Source: Gammaproteobacteria bacterium (GTDB taxonomy: Bacteria > Pseudomonadota > Gammaproteobacteria > Pseudomonadales > Litorivicinaceae). From it: a stretch of 55,912 bases of DNA. The notes beneath the pieces were generated by a model. That model was not told the origin of the DNA. It did not search any database and saw nothing but the letters and a program-made list of their open reading frames with translations. Below are positions 40,788 through 54,097 of the stretch, one piece after another; the stretch's first letter is position 1; every line of letters starts with the position of its first letter. The stretch is taken from assembly GCA_024640985.1 (NCBI GenBank), contig JAHEDY010000007.1:1-55912 (forward strand). Reading direction: 5' to 3'. A program made the translations under genes and the position numbers.

Positions 40788-42044
40788 ATGGGCTACCAAC
40801 ACATCCAAGTGCCGACGTCAGGCGAAAAAATCACTGTGAACCAGGATGGATCGCTCAACGTCCCTAATAACCCAATCATTCCATTTATTGAAGGCGATGG
40901 TATCGGAGTCGATATCACTCCGCCAATGATTGATGTTGTCAACGCTGCCGTTGAGAAGGCCTACGGCGGTTCCAAGTCAATTTCATGGATGGAAGTGTTT
41001 TGTGGCGAAAAATCTGTCGCCACCTATGGTGCAGATGAGTGGCTTCCTGAAGAAACACTCGATGCATTTAAAGAATATAAAGTGGGGATCAAAGGCCCTC
41101 TGACGACGCCAGTGGGTGGTGGTATTCGTTCGTTGAACGTTGCTCTTCGTCAGCAGTTGGATTTGTATCTCTGTTTGCGTCCAGTGCGTTATTTCACTGG
41201 CGTTCCAAGTCCAGTGAAAGAACCTGAAAAGACCAACATGGTGATTTTCCGCGAGAACTCGGAAGACATCTATGCAGGCGTCGAGTATCAGGCGGGAACA
41301 CCGGAAGCGGATAAGTTGATCGATATTCTGCGTAACGAGTTTGGTGTCACCAAGATTCGTTTCCCAGAGAACTGCGGAATTGGCATCAAGCCGGTGTCTG
41401 AAGAAGGGACGAAGCGCTTGGTTCGTAAGACCTTCCAGTACGCGATTGATAATGATTTACCGAGTGTGACCTTGGTCCACAAAGGGAACATCATGAAGTT
41501 CACTGAAGGTGCCTTTAAAGATTGGGGTTATGAACTGGCTCGGGAAGAGTTCGGTGCCACGCTATTGGATGGTGGTCCTTGGTGTGTGATTAAGAACCCA
41601 AGAACAGGCAATGACATTGTGGTCAAGGATGTGATCGCTGATGCCATGTTGCAACAGATTTTGCTGCGTCCTGCGGAATATAGTGCGATTGCGACCTTGA
41701 ATTTAAACGGTGATTACTTATCAGACGCGCTGGCTGCTCAGGTGGGTGGTATCGGGATTGCGCCGGGTGCAAACATCGGTGCTGAAGTCGCGATCTTTGA
41801 AGCAACACACGGCACAGCGCCAAAGTATGCTGGTCAGGATAAAGTGAACCCAGGTTCATTGATTCTGTCGGCAGAAATGATGCTGCGTCATTTGGGGTGG
41901 TTCGAGGCTGCCGATCTGATCATCGAAGGCATGGAAGGTGCGATCAAGTCGAAGAAAGTGACTTATGACTTTGAACGCCTGATGGGCGATGCGACGCTGG
42001 TCTCCTGTTCTGAATTTGGTCAAGAAATGATCAAGAACATGTAA
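40788..42044 (+). CDS. icd: NADP-dependent isocitrate dehydrogenase
   Basis: TCA-cycle enzyme of 418 residues, close to the E. coli dimeric type. The phosphorylation serine is S115 in [13 protein letters not shown], equivalent to S113 of E. coli Icd, so it can be a target of AceK encoded at 32847. [16 protein letters not shown] and [17 protein letters not shown] are conserved substrate and cofactor segments. A strong AGGAG site precedes the ATG, and a terminator follows. The cspD gene, usually between icd and clpS in Pseudomonas, is absent. Confidence 0.97.
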   Translation: MGYQHIQVPTSGEKITVNQDGSLNVPNNPIIPFIEGDGIGVDITPPMIDVVNAAVEKAYGGSKSISWMEVFCGEKSVATYGADEWLPEETLDAFKEYKVGIKGPLTTPVGGGIRSLNVALRQQLDLYLCLRPVRYFTGVPSPVKEPEKTNMVIFRENSEDIYAGVEYQAGTPEADKLIDILRNEFGVTKIRFPENCGIGIKPVSEEGTKRLVRKTFQYAIDNDLPSVTLVHKGNIMKFTEGAFKDWGYELAREEFGATLLDGGPWCVIKNPRTGNDIVVKDVIADAMLQQILLRPAEYSAIATLNLNGDYLSDALAAQVGGIGIAPGANIGAEVAIFEATHGTAPKYAGQDKVNPGSLILSAEMMLRHLGWFEAADLIIEGMEGAIKSKKVTYDFERLMGDATLVSCSEFGQEMIKNM

Positions 42045-42060
42045 TCAGGATCAGCCTGAA

Positions 42061-42097
42061 AAAGACCCCGGCAGCCGAAGCTTCCGGGGTTTTTTTG
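42061..42097. terminator. Bidirectional rho-independent terminator after icd
   Basis: AAAGA CCCCGG (42066-42071), a 12-base loop, CCGGGG (42084-42089) and seven T residues on the plus strand. On the minus strand the same stem is followed by TCTTTTT, so it can also end transcription of the convergent DUF3291 gene. Confidence 0.85.
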
Positions 42098-42110
42098 TCT
42101 CTGATCGATG

Positions 42111-42572
42111 CTAAACCGGGAAAGTCTCGGTCACTAACCCTTCTCGTCGCGCCCAACTGTAATCAAAGGCTTCCGGAGTGGGTCCGTATTCCCAGAGCAT
42201 GTGGAGCCGGTCAATCGCTTCATCCCAGTCTGGATAGGGTGCGTTGTCGGCGAACCAGGCGACTGACAGTGGTTTTCCAACATGTGTAAACCAATGATCA
42301 CGAGCCATCATGATGGCGCGATGGGATTGGCTGAAAACAAAGCCATACAGCGCATCGAGACTCTGCCAGGCGGATAAATTGACAATGAAATCGGTGCCCA
42401 GACGATGGGCGATCGTCGGATCGTCTTCGTCGGTTTCGCGCCAGACAAATCCTGGAGATGCCTCAGCGAGCCGCTGGAGATGAGGGACTGCTTGAAAAAA
42501 CGAGTGCATCTCGGGCGCTTGTTTGGCGTATTTCATCTGCGCGACGTTGAATTGATAAATCATCGATGGCAT
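42111..42572 (-). CDS. DUF3291 domain-containing protein
   Basis: About 153 residues of a family with unknown function, related to monooxygenase-like alpha/beta barrels. The pattern is FNVAQMKYAKQAPEM, EASPGFVWRE, FIVNLSAWQSLDALYGFVF, then HRAIMMARDHWF and SVAWF. Start uncertain between ATG 42572 and ATG 42563; the ribosome-binding site is weak for both, and the open frame reaching 42683 would abut clpS. Convergent with icd across a shared terminator. Confidence 0.8.
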   Translation of the reverse strand: MPSMIYQFNVAQMKYAKQAPEMHSFFQAVPHLQRLAEASPGFVWRETDEDDPTIAHRLGTDFIVNLSAWQSLDALYGFVFSQSHRAIMMARDHWFTHVGKPLSVAWFADNAPYPDWDEAIDRLHMLWEYGPTPEAFDYSWARREGLVTETFPV

Positions 42573-42682
42573 GACCTGATTGTCGTGAAGGGGATTGGCA
42601 TCAAAATTTCCGATGGGTTTCTCTTTACTCAGACCGTTTTGTCCCCATAAAGTCACTGTGTAACAAAGGACGTTTCGATTCA

Positions 42683-43015
42683 ATGAGTGAACCTGACATC
42701 CCAGGCTTTGATCCAGACGAGGATTATGGCGTCGCCGTCGCGAAGCCTGAGCTGAAAAAGCCGCCGATGTATAAAGTCATTATGCTCAATGACGATTTTA
42801 CGCCAATGGAATTCGTGATTCATGTTTTGGAATTATTCTTTAATATGGATCAGGAGCAGGCGACGCAAATCATGCTGACTGTGCATACCAAAGGGGCTGC
42901 TGTCTGTGGGGTGTACCCGAAAGACATTGCAGAAACCAAAGCGGAGCATGTTGTCGAGTATGCCAAAGAAAATCAGCATCCTCTGATGTGTCAAGTCGAC
43001 ATCGCTGAGGATTGA
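42683..43015 (+). CDS. clpS: ClpS, N-degron adaptor of ClpAP
   Basis: Delivers proteins with N-terminal Leu, Phe, Trp or Tyr to ClpAP. The 110-residue product has the flexible lead and the core [21 protein letters not shown], with the LNDD residues that contact the N-degron amino group, and a [11 protein letters not shown] segment. AAGGA lies upstream of the ATG. clpA follows 13 bases later in the same operon. Confidence 0.97.
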   Translation: MSEPDIPGFDPDEDYGVAVAKPELKKPPMYKVIMLNDDFTPMEFVIHVLELFFNMDQEQATQIMLTVHTKGAAVCGVYPKDIAETKAEHVVEYAKENQHPLMCQVDIAED

Positions 43016-43028
43016 TAAGGAGAACTGT

Positions 43029-45308
43029 ATGTTGAGTCGCGATCTTGAAGTCACCCTCAATAGTGCGTTTAAACGCGCCAGAGAGCTCCGTCATGAGTAC
43101 ATGACAGTCGAGCATCTGTTGCTGGGTCTATTGGACAATGCCTCAGCCGTGCAGGTTCTCAATGCCTGTGGATCTGATTTATCCAAACTGCGGGAAGAGC
43201 TTGAGCAGTTTGTCACGCAAACCACCCCAGCGCTGCCAGAAGAGTCAGAGCGTGATACGCAACCGACGCTGGGTTTCCAGCGGGTTTTACAGCGTGCGGT
43301 CTTTCATGTGCAGTCCTCAGGTAAACAAGAAGTCACCGGTGCCAACGTGCTGGTCGCGATTTTCTCAGAGCAAGAGTCGCAGGCTGTGTATTTCTTGAAA
43401 CAACAGGAAATCGCCCGGATTGATGTGGTCAACTACATCAGCCATGGGATTGCCAAGTCAGAAGACACAGGCGCTGATGGGGAATCTGATACCGATGCCC
43501 AAACCAATCAAAATTCTTCGAGCGAAGAGCGAACATCCAACTTGGATGGGTATTGCACTAACTTGAATAAAGAAGTGAAGAAAGGCCGGATTGATCCATT
43601 GATTGGTCGCGATGAAGAGCTGTCTCGTGTGATTCAGACCTTATCCCGTCGACGGAAGAACAATCCATTGCTCGTCGGCGAAGCGGGTGTCGGTAAGACC
43701 GCAATTGCCGAGGGGCTCGCCTACCGGATCGAGGAAGGCCAAGTGCCGGATGTGATCGCAGATGCTGTGGTCTACTCATTGGATTTGGGCTCATTACTTG
43801 CCGGAACCAAGTATCGGGGAGATTTTGAAAAACGCTTGAAGGCGTTGCTTGGCGAGCTCGAGAAAGAGAAACATTCGATCCTGTTTATCGACGAGATTCA
43901 TACCATCATCGGTGCCGGCGCAGCTTCTGGTGGCGTGATGGATGCATCGAATCTCTTGAAGCCTCTGCTGTCCTCTGGGCAGTTGAAGTGCATTGGTTCG
44001 ACCACCTTCCAGGAATTCCGAGGAATTTTTGAAAAAGATCGCGCGTTGGCGCGTCGCTTCCAAAAGGTCGATGTGCTTGAGCCGTCGGTCGAAGACACGA
44101 TCAAGATTTTAAATGGGCTGAAGTCACGGTTTGAAGAACACCACGAGCTCAGATATACGAAGGCTGCCTTGACCTCTGCGGTTGAATTATCCGCAAAATA
44201 TATGAGCGACCGCCATCTACCGGATAAAGCGATCGATATCATAGATGAAGCAGGTGCGATGCAGCGTTTGATGCCGCCTTCACGGCGGAAGAAAGTCATT
44301 GGAGTGCCTGAGATCGAAGCGGTTGTCGCGAATATTGCCCGGATTCCTCCGAAGCAGATTTCCAAGTCCGATTCTGAAGTGCTCGAGAATCTCGAGCGTG
44401 ATCTGAAGCTGACGGTTTTTGGTCAAAATGAGGCCATTGAGCGCATGAGTTCAGCCATCAAATTGTCGCGTGCCGGGTTGAAGCAGGAAGGTAAGCCGGT
44501 CGGCTGCTTCTTGTTTGCAGGGCCGACTGGGGTGGGTAAAACCGAAGTGAGTCGCCAATTAGCTCGCACGCTTGGGATCGAGTTGGTGCGGTTTGATATG
44601 TCGGAGTACATGGAGCGCCATACCGTCAGCCGGTTGATTGGTGCGCCGCCTGGCTATGTTGGATTTGATCAGGGTGGATTGCTGACGGAAGCAATTACAA
44701 AAAATCCTCATTGTGTGTTGTTGCTGGACGAAGTCGAAAAAGCGCATCCTGATGTATTCAATCTGCTGTTGCAGGTGATGGATCATGGAACCTTAACCGA
44801 CAATAACGGGCGAAAGGCTGATTTCCGCCATGTGGTGTTGATCATGACCACCAACGCCGGAGCTGAGAGCTTATCGAAGCGAAGTATTGGGTTTAATGAA
44901 CAGGATCAGACAACCGATGCGATGGAAGCGATCAAACGGCTGTTTACACCGGAATTCCGAAATCGCTTGGATTCGATCGTCCAGTTTGGCGCCTTGCCTG
45001 AGGATGTGATTGAGCAGGTCGTCCACAAGTTCATAGCTGAACTCCAGGCGCAATTGGATGACCGCAAGGTCTCGATTGAGTTGGATGAGTCTGCGATGCG
45101 CTGGCTCGCCAAGCGTGGCTACGATAAGACCATGGGTGCTCGACCGATGGCACGCTTGATTCAGGAGGCGATCAAACGCCCACTGGCTGATGCGATCTTG
45201 TTTGGCAACTTGGCAGGTGGCGGCAGTGTGCTTGTGACAGTTGATTCAAGTGACGAGCTTGCGTTCGAAATGACGCCTCGCGAAGTGAAGTCGAAAGAAA
45301 CAGCCTAA
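43029..45308 (+). CDS. clpA: ATP-dependent Clp protease ATPase subunit ClpA
   Basis: AAA+ unfoldase that feeds substrates to ClpP; 759 residues. Order: N-domain that binds ClpS (1-140), D1 with Walker A GEAGVGKTA, D2 with GPTGVGKTE, and the ClpP-docking loop with IGF (SIGFNEQ) instead of the IGL of E. coli. An AAGGAG site precedes the ATG. clpP itself is not in the window. It is convergent with infA, with a hairpin between them. Confidence 0.97.
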   Translation: MLSRDLEVTLNSAFKRARELRHEYMTVEHLLLGLLDNASAVQVLNACGSDLSKLREELEQFVTQTTPALPEESERDTQPTLGFQRVLQRAVFHVQSSGKQEVTGANVLVAIFSEQESQAVYFLKQQEIARIDVVNYISHGIAKSEDTGADGESDTDAQTNQNSSSEERTSNLDGYCTNLNKEVKKGRIDPLIGRDEELSRVIQTLSRRRKNNPLLVGEAGVGKTAIAEGLAYRIEEGQVPDVIADAVVYSLDLGSLLAGTKYRGDFEKRLKALLGELEKEKHSILFIDEIHTIIGAGAASGGVMDASNLLKPLLSSGQLKCIGSTTFQEFRGIFEKDRALARRFQKVDVLEPSVEDTIKILNGLKSRFEEHHELRYTKAALTSAVELSAKYMSDRHLPDKAIDIIDEAGAMQRLMPPSRRKKVIGVPEIEAVVANIARIPPKQISKSDSEVLENLERDLKLTVFGQNEAIERMSSAIKLSRAGLKQEGKPVGCFLFAGPTGVGKTEVSRQLARTLGIELVRFDMSEYMERHTVSRLIGAPPGYVGFDQGGLLTEAITKNPHCVLLLDEVEKAHPDVFNLLLQVMDHGTLTDNNGRKADFRHVVLIMTTNAGAESLSKRSIGFNEQDQTTDAMEAIKRLFTPEFRNRLDSIVQFGALPEDVIEQVVHKFIAELQAQLDDRKVSIELDESAMRWLAKRGYDKTMGARPMARLIQEAIKRPLADAILFGNLAGGGSVLVTVDSSDELAFEMTPREVKSKETA

Positions 45309-45316
45309 GGTTTGGT

Positions 45317-45337
45317 CATCCCGGTGACCCCGGGATG
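45317..45337. terminator. Hairpin between convergent clpA and infA
   Basis: CATCCCGG (45317-45324) and CCGGGATG (45330-45337) form a perfect 8-bp stem with a five-base loop in the 37-base gap. Neither strand shows a clear T-run after it, so it is either a weak bidirectional terminator or a message-end stabiliser. Confidence 0.45.
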
Positions 45338-45345
45338 GCAAAAGA

Positions 45346-45564
45346 TTAGCGTGCCCGGAACGTGATGCGGCCTTTGCTGAGGTCATACGGAGTGAGTTCG
45401 ACTGTCACACGGTCACCGGTCAGGATTCGGATATAGTGCTTGCGCATCTTTCCGGAAATATGGGCGGTCACCACATGACCGTTGTCGAGTTCGACACGGA
45501 ACATGGTGTTTGGCAACGTATCAACAATCGTGCCTTCCATTTCAATTGAATCTTCTTTTGCCAT
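45346..45564 (-). CDS. infA: Translation initiation factor IF-1
   Basis: A 72-residue S1-fold factor starting [15 protein letters not shown], with [17 protein letters not shown] and the end KGRITFRAR, as in nearly all bacteria. The ATG at 45564 has GGGAG upstream; the eight-residue upstream extension in frame is not part of IF-1. Its position between clpA and bpt is conserved in Pseudomonas and relatives. Confidence 0.98.
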   Translation of the reverse strand: MAKEDSIEMEGTIVDTLPNTMFRVELDNGHVVTAHISGKMRKHYIRILTGDRVTVELTPYDLSKGRITFRAR

Positions 45565-45606
45565 TTGGCTCCCTTCGGGCGTGATCAAAGGCGCGATTAT
45601 GCCCGC

Positions 45607-46319
45607 TTACTCCGCGCGAATCCACCTACTGTTGATGAGCATCTCAATTGGGCGGTATTCGGTTTTGTAGGCCATTTTTTGAGAATCGCGAATCCAATAG
45701 CCTAAATACAGGTAGGTGAGCTCGAGTCCGCGGGCGATTTCAATCAGTTGTAGGATCATCAAACGACCGAGGCTGCGGGCGTCAAAGGCCGGATCAGGAT
45801 CGAAAAACGTATAAATGGCTGAGAGGCCGTTTCCGGGAATTTCATCAAATAGGGTGACTGCAATCAGTTGTTCACCGATTCGAGCTTCTAAAAAAAATGC
45901 ATGAGCATGATTGGAGGCAAGAAAGGATTCATATTGCGCCGGCGAGGGCGGGTACATATCGCCATCTGCGTGACGAACCTCGATGTAACGCCGATACAGT
46001 TCATAATGTTCTTCATCGAGAATTGGTGAACGTGCATTGAAAGTGACATCCCGATTCTGTTTGCGGGTTCTGATCTGGCGGCGTTTTGGTTGAAAGCTCG
46101 CAACCGGGACACGAACAGAAATGCACGCCGAGCATTGACTGCAATGTGGCCTGTAGATGTAGCGACCAGAACGACGAAATCCAGACTCTGCAAGTTTCAC
46201 CACTTGCTCAGCGCTTAACGGCGTATTGGGCTCGACGAACAGTGTTGTCGCTTCTTGTCCGTCGAGATAGCTGCACGGATGCGGTGCTGTCGCAAAAAAC
46301 TTCAGTGCTTCAAAGCCAC

Positions 46320-46323
<4 letters not shown>
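45607..46323 (-). CDS. bpt: Aspartate/glutamate leucyltransferase Bpt
   Basis: Attaches Leu to proteins with N-terminal Asp or Glu, making them ClpS substrates. The 238-residue protein is of the Ate1/Bpt family: HPCSYLDGQEATTLF near the start, the CSQCSACISVRVPV motif, SAIYTFFDPD and YLYLGYWIRDSQKMAYK near the end. It overlaps the aat stop by ATGA and sits next to aat, clpA and clpS. Confidence 0.93.
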
Positions 46324-47959
<1,636 letters not shown>

Positions 47960-47994
47960 TTAAAGGTCATGAGTCCATCCTCCAAGGAGTTCGG

Positions 47995-50538
47995 TTGAAC
48001 GAATCCACAGCACAGCTTTGGTATACGCGCTTAATCCGCGAAGTTACTTGGCTTTTCGGCGTTGCGTTGTCGATTTTTATTTTTTTAGCGCTGCTATCTT
48101 TTGATCTGGAAGATCCTGGCTGGTCCTACCAAGGCGCAGTGGGAGACGTCCACAATGCCATCGGTCCGGTCGGTGCATTTGTTTCTGATTGGCTGTTGTC
48201 TTGGTTTGGTTATGCTGCCTTCATTGTGGCGTGGCTGCCAATGGTGGTGGTGCGATGGGTGGTTCGTGGCACCCCAGATGGTCGAATCTGGATCGCCAGA
48301 GCTGTCGGATTGATGCTGTTGATTCCGGGTCTTTGCATTGTTCTCGGTCTGCATGTCGGCGCAGGCTCGGATTGGCTGCCGATTGGGACAACCGGTGGTG
48401 GGATTTTAGGCGGCGTATTGAATCAAGGCCTTGTTGGTGACTTTGGGTCAACGGGAACCGCATTGGGTGGGCTCTTATTGAGTTTGATTGGCTTGACCAT
48501 TGTCTTTTCCTTGTCTTGGCCAGATGTGCTGGCAGCAGTGGGATATGTGATGACTGAGGCTGGGCGCTCGATTTCAGGAATTCTGACAGGAAAAAGCCAG
48601 CCGTCCCAGTTAAGTATTGAGAGTCGTCGATCGTGGCTTGGTCGTCTCTTAGCACCAATGAATCGAGCCATGTTGCCAATGAGTGTGCGGAATACCTTGA
48701 CCAAGGTGGCACCTCGCCCTCCTGAAGCCGATGTGGCACAGATCGAAGCTGAGTTGTTGGGTCTGAAAGCCACTCGTGACATTTACCGGCCGGAGCCAGC
48801 GAAGGCGACGGTACCAAGTCATGAACCTGAAGTGGACAATGGGCCTCACCTGGATCTGTCTGCCTTGGATCAGATCGATGGTGGACGCCGTGATCCGGTG
48901 TTTGGTGCAGACGCTACCCCTGAATTGGTGGAACGAAACATCACCATCGAGCCTTTGAATGAGGCGCAGAGTCTGCTAGACGACGATGAGCCAACGACTG
49001 CAGGCGTCAAGCCAGTCATTAAGCGTCGCAAATCGTCTCAAGGTGCGATGTCCTTGCCCGATTTGTCATTGCTGGATCCGGCCGAACCACCGTCTGATAA
49101 GGGTTTTTCTCAAGACGAACTGACCGAAATGGGCGACTTATTGGTTCGCCGCTTGGGAGAATTTGGAGTCGAGGCCCAAATTGTCGCCATTAATCCCGGT
49201 CCGGTCGTGACGCGTTTTGAGATTGATCCGGCTCCTGGTGTGAAAGTCTCTCGGATTACCAATTTGGCCAAAGACTTGGCGCGCAGCTTGGCGGTGATTA
49301 GTGTTCGCGTGGTGGAAGTGATTCCCGGTAAAAGCACTGTGGGTATCGAGATCCCCAATCAACATCGTGAAATGGTGCGGTTATCACAGATTTTGGGGAG
49401 TGACGCCTACACGAAAGACCCATCGGTCTTATCGCTGGCACTCGGGCATGATATTTCAGGTCAGTCAGTGTGTGCGAACCTCGCAAAAATGCCGCATTTA
49501 CTGGTTGCAGGAACCACGGGTTCAGGGAAGTCGGTCGGCGTCAACGCGATGATTTTATCGATGTTGTATAAAGCCCGCCCGGATGATCTTCGTTTGATTT
49601 TGGTCGATCCAAAAATGCTAGAACTCTCCATTTATGAAGGGATCCCGCATTTATTAGCACCGGTGGTGACCGACATGAAGGATGCCGCCAACGCACTGCG
49701 TTGGTGTGTTGCTGAAATGGAGCGCCGTTACAAGCTCATGGCCGCTCTGGGGGTCCGGAATTTGGAGGGTTATAACCAAAAAGTCCGCGAGCATGACGAT
49801 CGGGGAGAGCCCATCGCCGATCCAATCTTTGTCCCATCCGGATTTGATCCCGATGAAAAGGCTCCGGACTTAAAGGCGATGCCTTTTATTGTGGTGGTGA
49901 TCGATGAATTTGCTGACATGATGATGATTGTCGGTAAAAAAGTGGATCAGTTGATTGCGCGTTTGGCCCAGAAGGCGCGTGCGGCTGGGATTCATTTGAT
50001 TTTAGCGACACAACGGCCATCAGTGGATGTGATTACCGGATTGATCAAAGCGAACGTTCCGAGCCGGATTAGTTTCCAAGTGAGCTCGAAAATCGATTCT
50101 CGAACAGTGCTTGATCAGGGTGGAGCCGAACAGTTATTGGGGCATGGTGATATGTTGTATTTACCAGCAGGCAAGCCTGTTCCTGTGCGAGTGCATGGTG
50201 CCTTTGTCGATGACCATGAAGTCCATAATGTGGTGAACTATTGGAAACTTCAGGGTCAACCCGCCTATGAAGAAGCGATTTTGAATGCGCAGTCTGGAGG
50301 TGATGGCGACTCACAAGGATCGCTCTTGGATGGCGATGATGAAGCTGATCCTCTCTACGATGAGGCGGTCGCTTTTGTGACTGAGACCCGTCGCGCATCC
50401 ATTTCAGCTGTACAGCGGAAGCTAAAAATTGGTTACAACCGAGCTGCTCGCATGATTGAAGCCATGGAAGCCGCGGGTGTGGTGAGTGAAATGGGCTCCA
50501 ATGGTTCCCGAGAAGTCTTGGCTCCGGGACCTCGATGA
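47995..50538 (+). CDS. ftsK: DNA translocase FtsK (compact form)
   Basis: Divisome protein that pumps DNA and activates XerCD at dif. The 847 residues comprise an N-terminal membrane domain with about four helices (20-200), a linker of only about 200 residues, the motor with Walker [10 protein letters not shown] and Walker [12 protein letters not shown], and a C-terminal gamma winged helix ([20 protein letters not shown]). It is much shorter than E. coli FtsK (1329) owing to the linker. Starts with TTG at 47995, supported by AAGGAG five to six bases upstream. Confidence 0.95.
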   Translation: MNESTAQLWYTRLIREVTWLFGVALSIFIFLALLSFDLEDPGWSYQGAVGDVHNAIGPVGAFVSDWLLSWFGYAAFIVAWLPMVVVRWVVRGTPDGRIWIARAVGLMLLIPGLCIVLGLHVGAGSDWLPIGTTGGGILGGVLNQGLVGDFGSTGTALGGLLLSLIGLTIVFSLSWPDVLAAVGYVMTEAGRSISGILTGKSQPSQLSIESRRSWLGRLLAPMNRAMLPMSVRNTLTKVAPRPPEADVAQIEAELLGLKATRDIYRPEPAKATVPSHEPEVDNGPHLDLSALDQIDGGRRDPVFGADATPELVERNITIEPLNEAQSLLDDDEPTTAGVKPVIKRRKSSQGAMSLPDLSLLDPAEPPSDKGFSQDELTEMGDLLVRRLGEFGVEAQIVAINPGPVVTRFEIDPAPGVKVSRITNLAKDLARSLAVISVRVVEVIPGKSTVGIEIPNQHREMVRLSQILGSDAYTKDPSVLSLALGHDISGQSVCANLAKMPHLLVAGTTGSGKSVGVNAMILSMLYKARPDDLRLILVDPKMLELSIYEGIPHLLAPVVTDMKDAANALRWCVAEMERRYKLMAALGVRNLEGYNQKVREHDDRGEPIADPIFVPSGFDPDEKAPDLKAMPFIVVVIDEFADMMMIVGKKVDQLIARLAQKARAAGIHLILATQRPSVDVITGLIKANVPSRISFQVSSKIDSRTVLDQGGAEQLLGHGDMLYLPAGKPVPVRVHGAFVDDHEVHNVVNYWKLQGQPAYEEAILNAQSGGDGDSQGSLLDGDDEADPLYDEAVAFVTETRRASISAVQRKLKIGYNRAARMIEAMEAAGVVSEMGSNGSREVLAPGPR

Positions 50539-51158
50539 TGCGCTACTTCATGATGCTTTTGATCTTTTTTGGATCCGTCGCCGTTTCTGCATCACCGATT
50601 GAGGGTTTGTCGCGACTGCTGGAGCCTTACCGAACATTTTCAGCGGATTTTACGCAAATGACGCTGGATCAGAACAACACCCCGATCAGCCAAATGACCG
50701 GTCAATTGGCGATTGCGTCAGCCTCAGTTTTTTACTGGAAAACCGATCCGCCGTTCGCGCAGAGCGTGATTGCTGATGGTGAGGTACTTTGGGTGTTTGA
50801 TGAGGATTTATATCAAGTGCAGGTGCGTCCACTTGATGATGCTTTGGCGGCTTCTCCGGCTGCGATTTTAAGTGGTGATATCGAGATGCTTGCCTCGCGC
50901 TTTCAGGTGACAGAAGAGCGGTCGGGAACGATGGCGATCTACCAGCTCGAGCCACAAGCAACTGATGAGGTCACTCGAGCAGTCATTCTCCGGTTTGACG
51001 GCAGTCGTTTGATGGATCTGTCGATTGAAGATGCGTTGGGCAATCGCTCCCAAGTGACATTGACTGCTGTGTTTCGCGGGCAGCCGAACCCTGAATTGTT
51101 TGAGTTTACGCCACCCGATGGTGTTGATGTGATCTATGCCTTGGGTCAAAAGCGATGA
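50535..51158 (+). CDS. lolA: Outer-membrane lipoprotein carrier LolA
   Basis: Periplasmic chaperone that carries lipoproteins from LolCDE to LolB. The 207-residue precursor has a signal peptide of about 19 residues ending VSA, then [11 protein letters not shown] and FYWKTDPPF, typical of the open barrel that binds acyl chains. The end ([21 protein letters not shown]) is well conserved. It overlaps both ftsK and crcB by ATGA. Confidence 0.94.
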   Translation: MMRYFMMLLIFFGSVAVSASPIEGLSRLLEPYRTFSADFTQMTLDQNNTPISQMTGQLAIASASVFYWKTDPPFAQSVIADGEVLWVFDEDLYQVQVRPLDDALAASPAAILSGDIEMLASRFQVTEERSGTMAIYQLEPQATDEVTRAVILRFDGSRLMDLSIEDALGNRSQVTLTAVFRGQPNPELFEFTPPDGVDVIYALGQKR

Positions 51159-51532
51159 TCTGGTTGTCGATTGCCGCAGGCGGCGCTTTGGGTGCAGTTT
51201 CTCGTTATGGAGTGACCTTGGGGGTAGCTCGTTTAGGTGTGAGTGGATTTCCGTATGCGACGCTTTTAGTGAATGTGTTAGGGAGTTTTTGCATCGGTAT
51301 TGTTGTGGCCTGGTTGGGTGGTCGAGCAGGCATCAATCAGGCGTTGCGGCCAATGATTCAGGTTGGATTTTTAGGTGCGTTCACCACTTTTTCAGCCTTT
51401 AGTCTGGATGCATTACTTTTGATCGAACAAGGCCGGTTGGGACAGGCTGGCCTCTATATCCTGGTAAGCGTTCTGGTATGCTTGGCCGCCTGTTTTATTG
51501 GTTTGCTCGCTGGCCGTTCGCTCGGTTTTTAA
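51155..51532 (+). CDS. crcB: Fluoride channel CrcB/Fluc
   Basis: A 125-residue protein with four membrane helices that exports fluoride as an antiparallel dimer. It shows GGALGAVSRYGV at the start, the NVLGSF segment and GFLGAFTTFSAFS with the Phe/Thr residues of the fluoride path. It lies in an operon with lolA (ATGA overlap) and serS; there is no room for a fluoride riboswitch immediately upstream, so expression is probably constitutive. Confidence 0.95.
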   Translation: MIWLSIAAGGALGAVSRYGVTLGVARLGVSGFPYATLLVNVLGSFCIGIVVAWLGGRAGINQALRPMIQVGFLGAFTTFSAFSLDALLLIEQGRLGQAGLYILVSVLVCLAACFIGLLAGRSLGF

Positions 51533-52837
<1,305 letters not shown>

Positions 52838-52838
52838 T

Positions 52839-53150
52839 TTAGAGACACTTGGTTGGTTTAGGTAAGCCGGATACGCGAGCAAGTTGCTTGGCTGGGCTGA
52901 CTGGAAATAGCTTGTGTAGATAGATGCTGTTGCCTTTATCAGGGCCTGATTCGAGTTGAATCCACTTCACCAGCGGCCGCATCGCTGGCGCATGATCAAA
53001 TTCTTGGTAGTACCGACGAACCAATTCGATCAACTCCCAGTGATCTTGAGTGAGCTGAATGGATTCGAGAGCGGCGAGTTCGTGAGCGACAGATTGGTCC
53101 CAGTCGTCGAGAACGCTGAGATAGCCGTCGGAATCCAAGCTGAGCCCCAT
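52839..53150 (-). CDS. tusE: Sulfur relay protein TusE (DsrC family)
   Basis: Accepts persulfide sulfur from TusD and passes it to MnmA. The 103-residue product begins MGLSLDSDGYL and carries the DsrC core DHWELIELVRRYYQEF, with the active Cys as the penultimate residue (PKPTKCL). ATG 53150 lies directly behind the tusB stop. A second, dissimilatory role would require Cys pairs and dsrAB genes, which are not seen. Confidence 0.94.
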   Translation of the reverse strand: MGLSLDSDGYLSVLDDWDQSVAHELAALESIQLTQDHWELIELVRRYYQEFDHAPAMRPLVKWIQLESGPDKGNSIYLHKLFPVSPAKQLARVSGLPKPTKCL

Positions 53151-53151
53151 A

Positions 53152-53394
53152 TCAACTCCACGTCCGGCAGGGAGAGGCTTCGAGCGCATCAAGCCACTGA
53201 TCCATCGACAGCGTGGTGTAATTGCCCGACGGTACAAAGGCCGCGTCATCTTCGAAGATCGCGACAGGAGAGAATGTCGGTGGGATGCGATGTAACGCTT
53301 GAAGCGCTTTTCCGGCAAGTACGATCTGATCCTCTGCCTGGATCCATTCCAGTGCATCGACGAGTGCGTTTTCAGACGTGATCAAGTGAATCAT
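53152..53394 (-). CDS. tusB: Sulfur relay subunit TusB (DsrH family)
   Basis: An 80-residue subunit of the TusBCD hexamer, starting MIHLITSENALVDALEWI. Sequence is divergent, but LAGKALQALH and the FEDDAAFVPSGNY segment fit TusB. The ATG shares a base with the tusC stop (TGATG). Position between tusC and tusE is decisive for the call. Confidence 0.85.
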   Translation of the reverse strand: MIHLITSENALVDALEWIQAEDQIVLAGKALQALHRIPPTFSPVAIFEDDAAFVPSGNYTTLSMDQWLDALEASPCRTWS

Positions 53395-53744
53395 CAAGCC
53401 TCCAGAATGATGTCGGCAGAGGCTAGGCAATGGCTGATAGTGTCACGGCTTGCCAGGCATCCAGGAAACTGATCAGAAATACAGAGCCCGCGTCTCTCAC
53501 AGCTGGCTTGATCGACATAAATGGTCTCAATGTCGTAGAGCGGTAGACTTTTGAGCTTGCCACTCAAGGCGAGTGGGCTTGAGTCTGGCATCGCGGGGAG
53601 GCTAGCCCAGAGCACGCCTGCATCTTGTAATACGACCGCTACTGGACATTCAAACGTCGCGAGCACCAATGCCATATCAACCATTTCTCGGGTCCCAAGC
53701 GCCGCTGTCGGGCCTGATCGGATGACTAGGGTAACCCTTTTCAT
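53394..53744 (-). CDS. tusC: Sulfur relay subunit TusC (DsrF family)
   Basis: A 116-residue DsrE/F-fold protein: VTLVIRSGPTAALGTREMVDMALV at the start, VAVVLQDAGVL in the second strand, and SLPLYDIETIYVD. TusC is the structural subunit between TusB and TusD. It overlaps tusD by ATGA. Confidence 0.9.
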   Translation of the reverse strand: MKRVTLVIRSGPTAALGTREMVDMALVLATFECPVAVVLQDAGVLWASLPAMPDSSPLALSGKLKSLPLYDIETIYVDQASCERRGLCISDQFPGCLASRDTISHCLASADIILEA

Positions 53745-54097
53745 CGAAATTGAACCACGCGATCAGCAGTTTGGAGTTGTTCAGTCCACTCGCCAAGTCC
53801 ACCAAGCCGAATTCCGGTGACGAGATTGGATTCGGAGATGCCGCGTCGTTCAGCGGCGGTGATGCAGGCTACGATGTCACAATGCTCGAGGTTTGCAAGT
53901 TGTTCAATCTGGCGTGCTGGGTCGGTCTCACCTTGCGGAATATCCCGTTGCTCATTGGCAAACAGCACCCCGTCTTCGTATAGAAAACAAAAGACCGCGT
54001 GTCCTTTGGATAACGCGGTCTTGATCGTCTCGACGGCTCTTAGTGGCAGCGTTCCTTGATCAGGAGACACCGCCAGCAAGATGGCGAATTGCTTCAC
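53741..54097 (-). CDS. tusD: Sulfur relay subunit TusD (DsrE family)
   Basis: The sulfur-carrying subunit, 118 residues. The active Cys is C78 in VACITAAERRG, at the same position as in E. coli TusD. It receives sulfur from TusA (not in this window) and gives it to TusE. The GTG start overlaps the stop of the BI-1 family gene (GTGA). Confidence 0.92.
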   Translation of the reverse strand: MKQFAILLAVSPDQGTLPLRAVETIKTALSKGHAVFCFLYEDGVLFANEQRDIPQGETDPARQIEQLANLEHCDIVACITAAERRGISESNLVTGIRLGGLGEWTEQLQTADRVVQFR

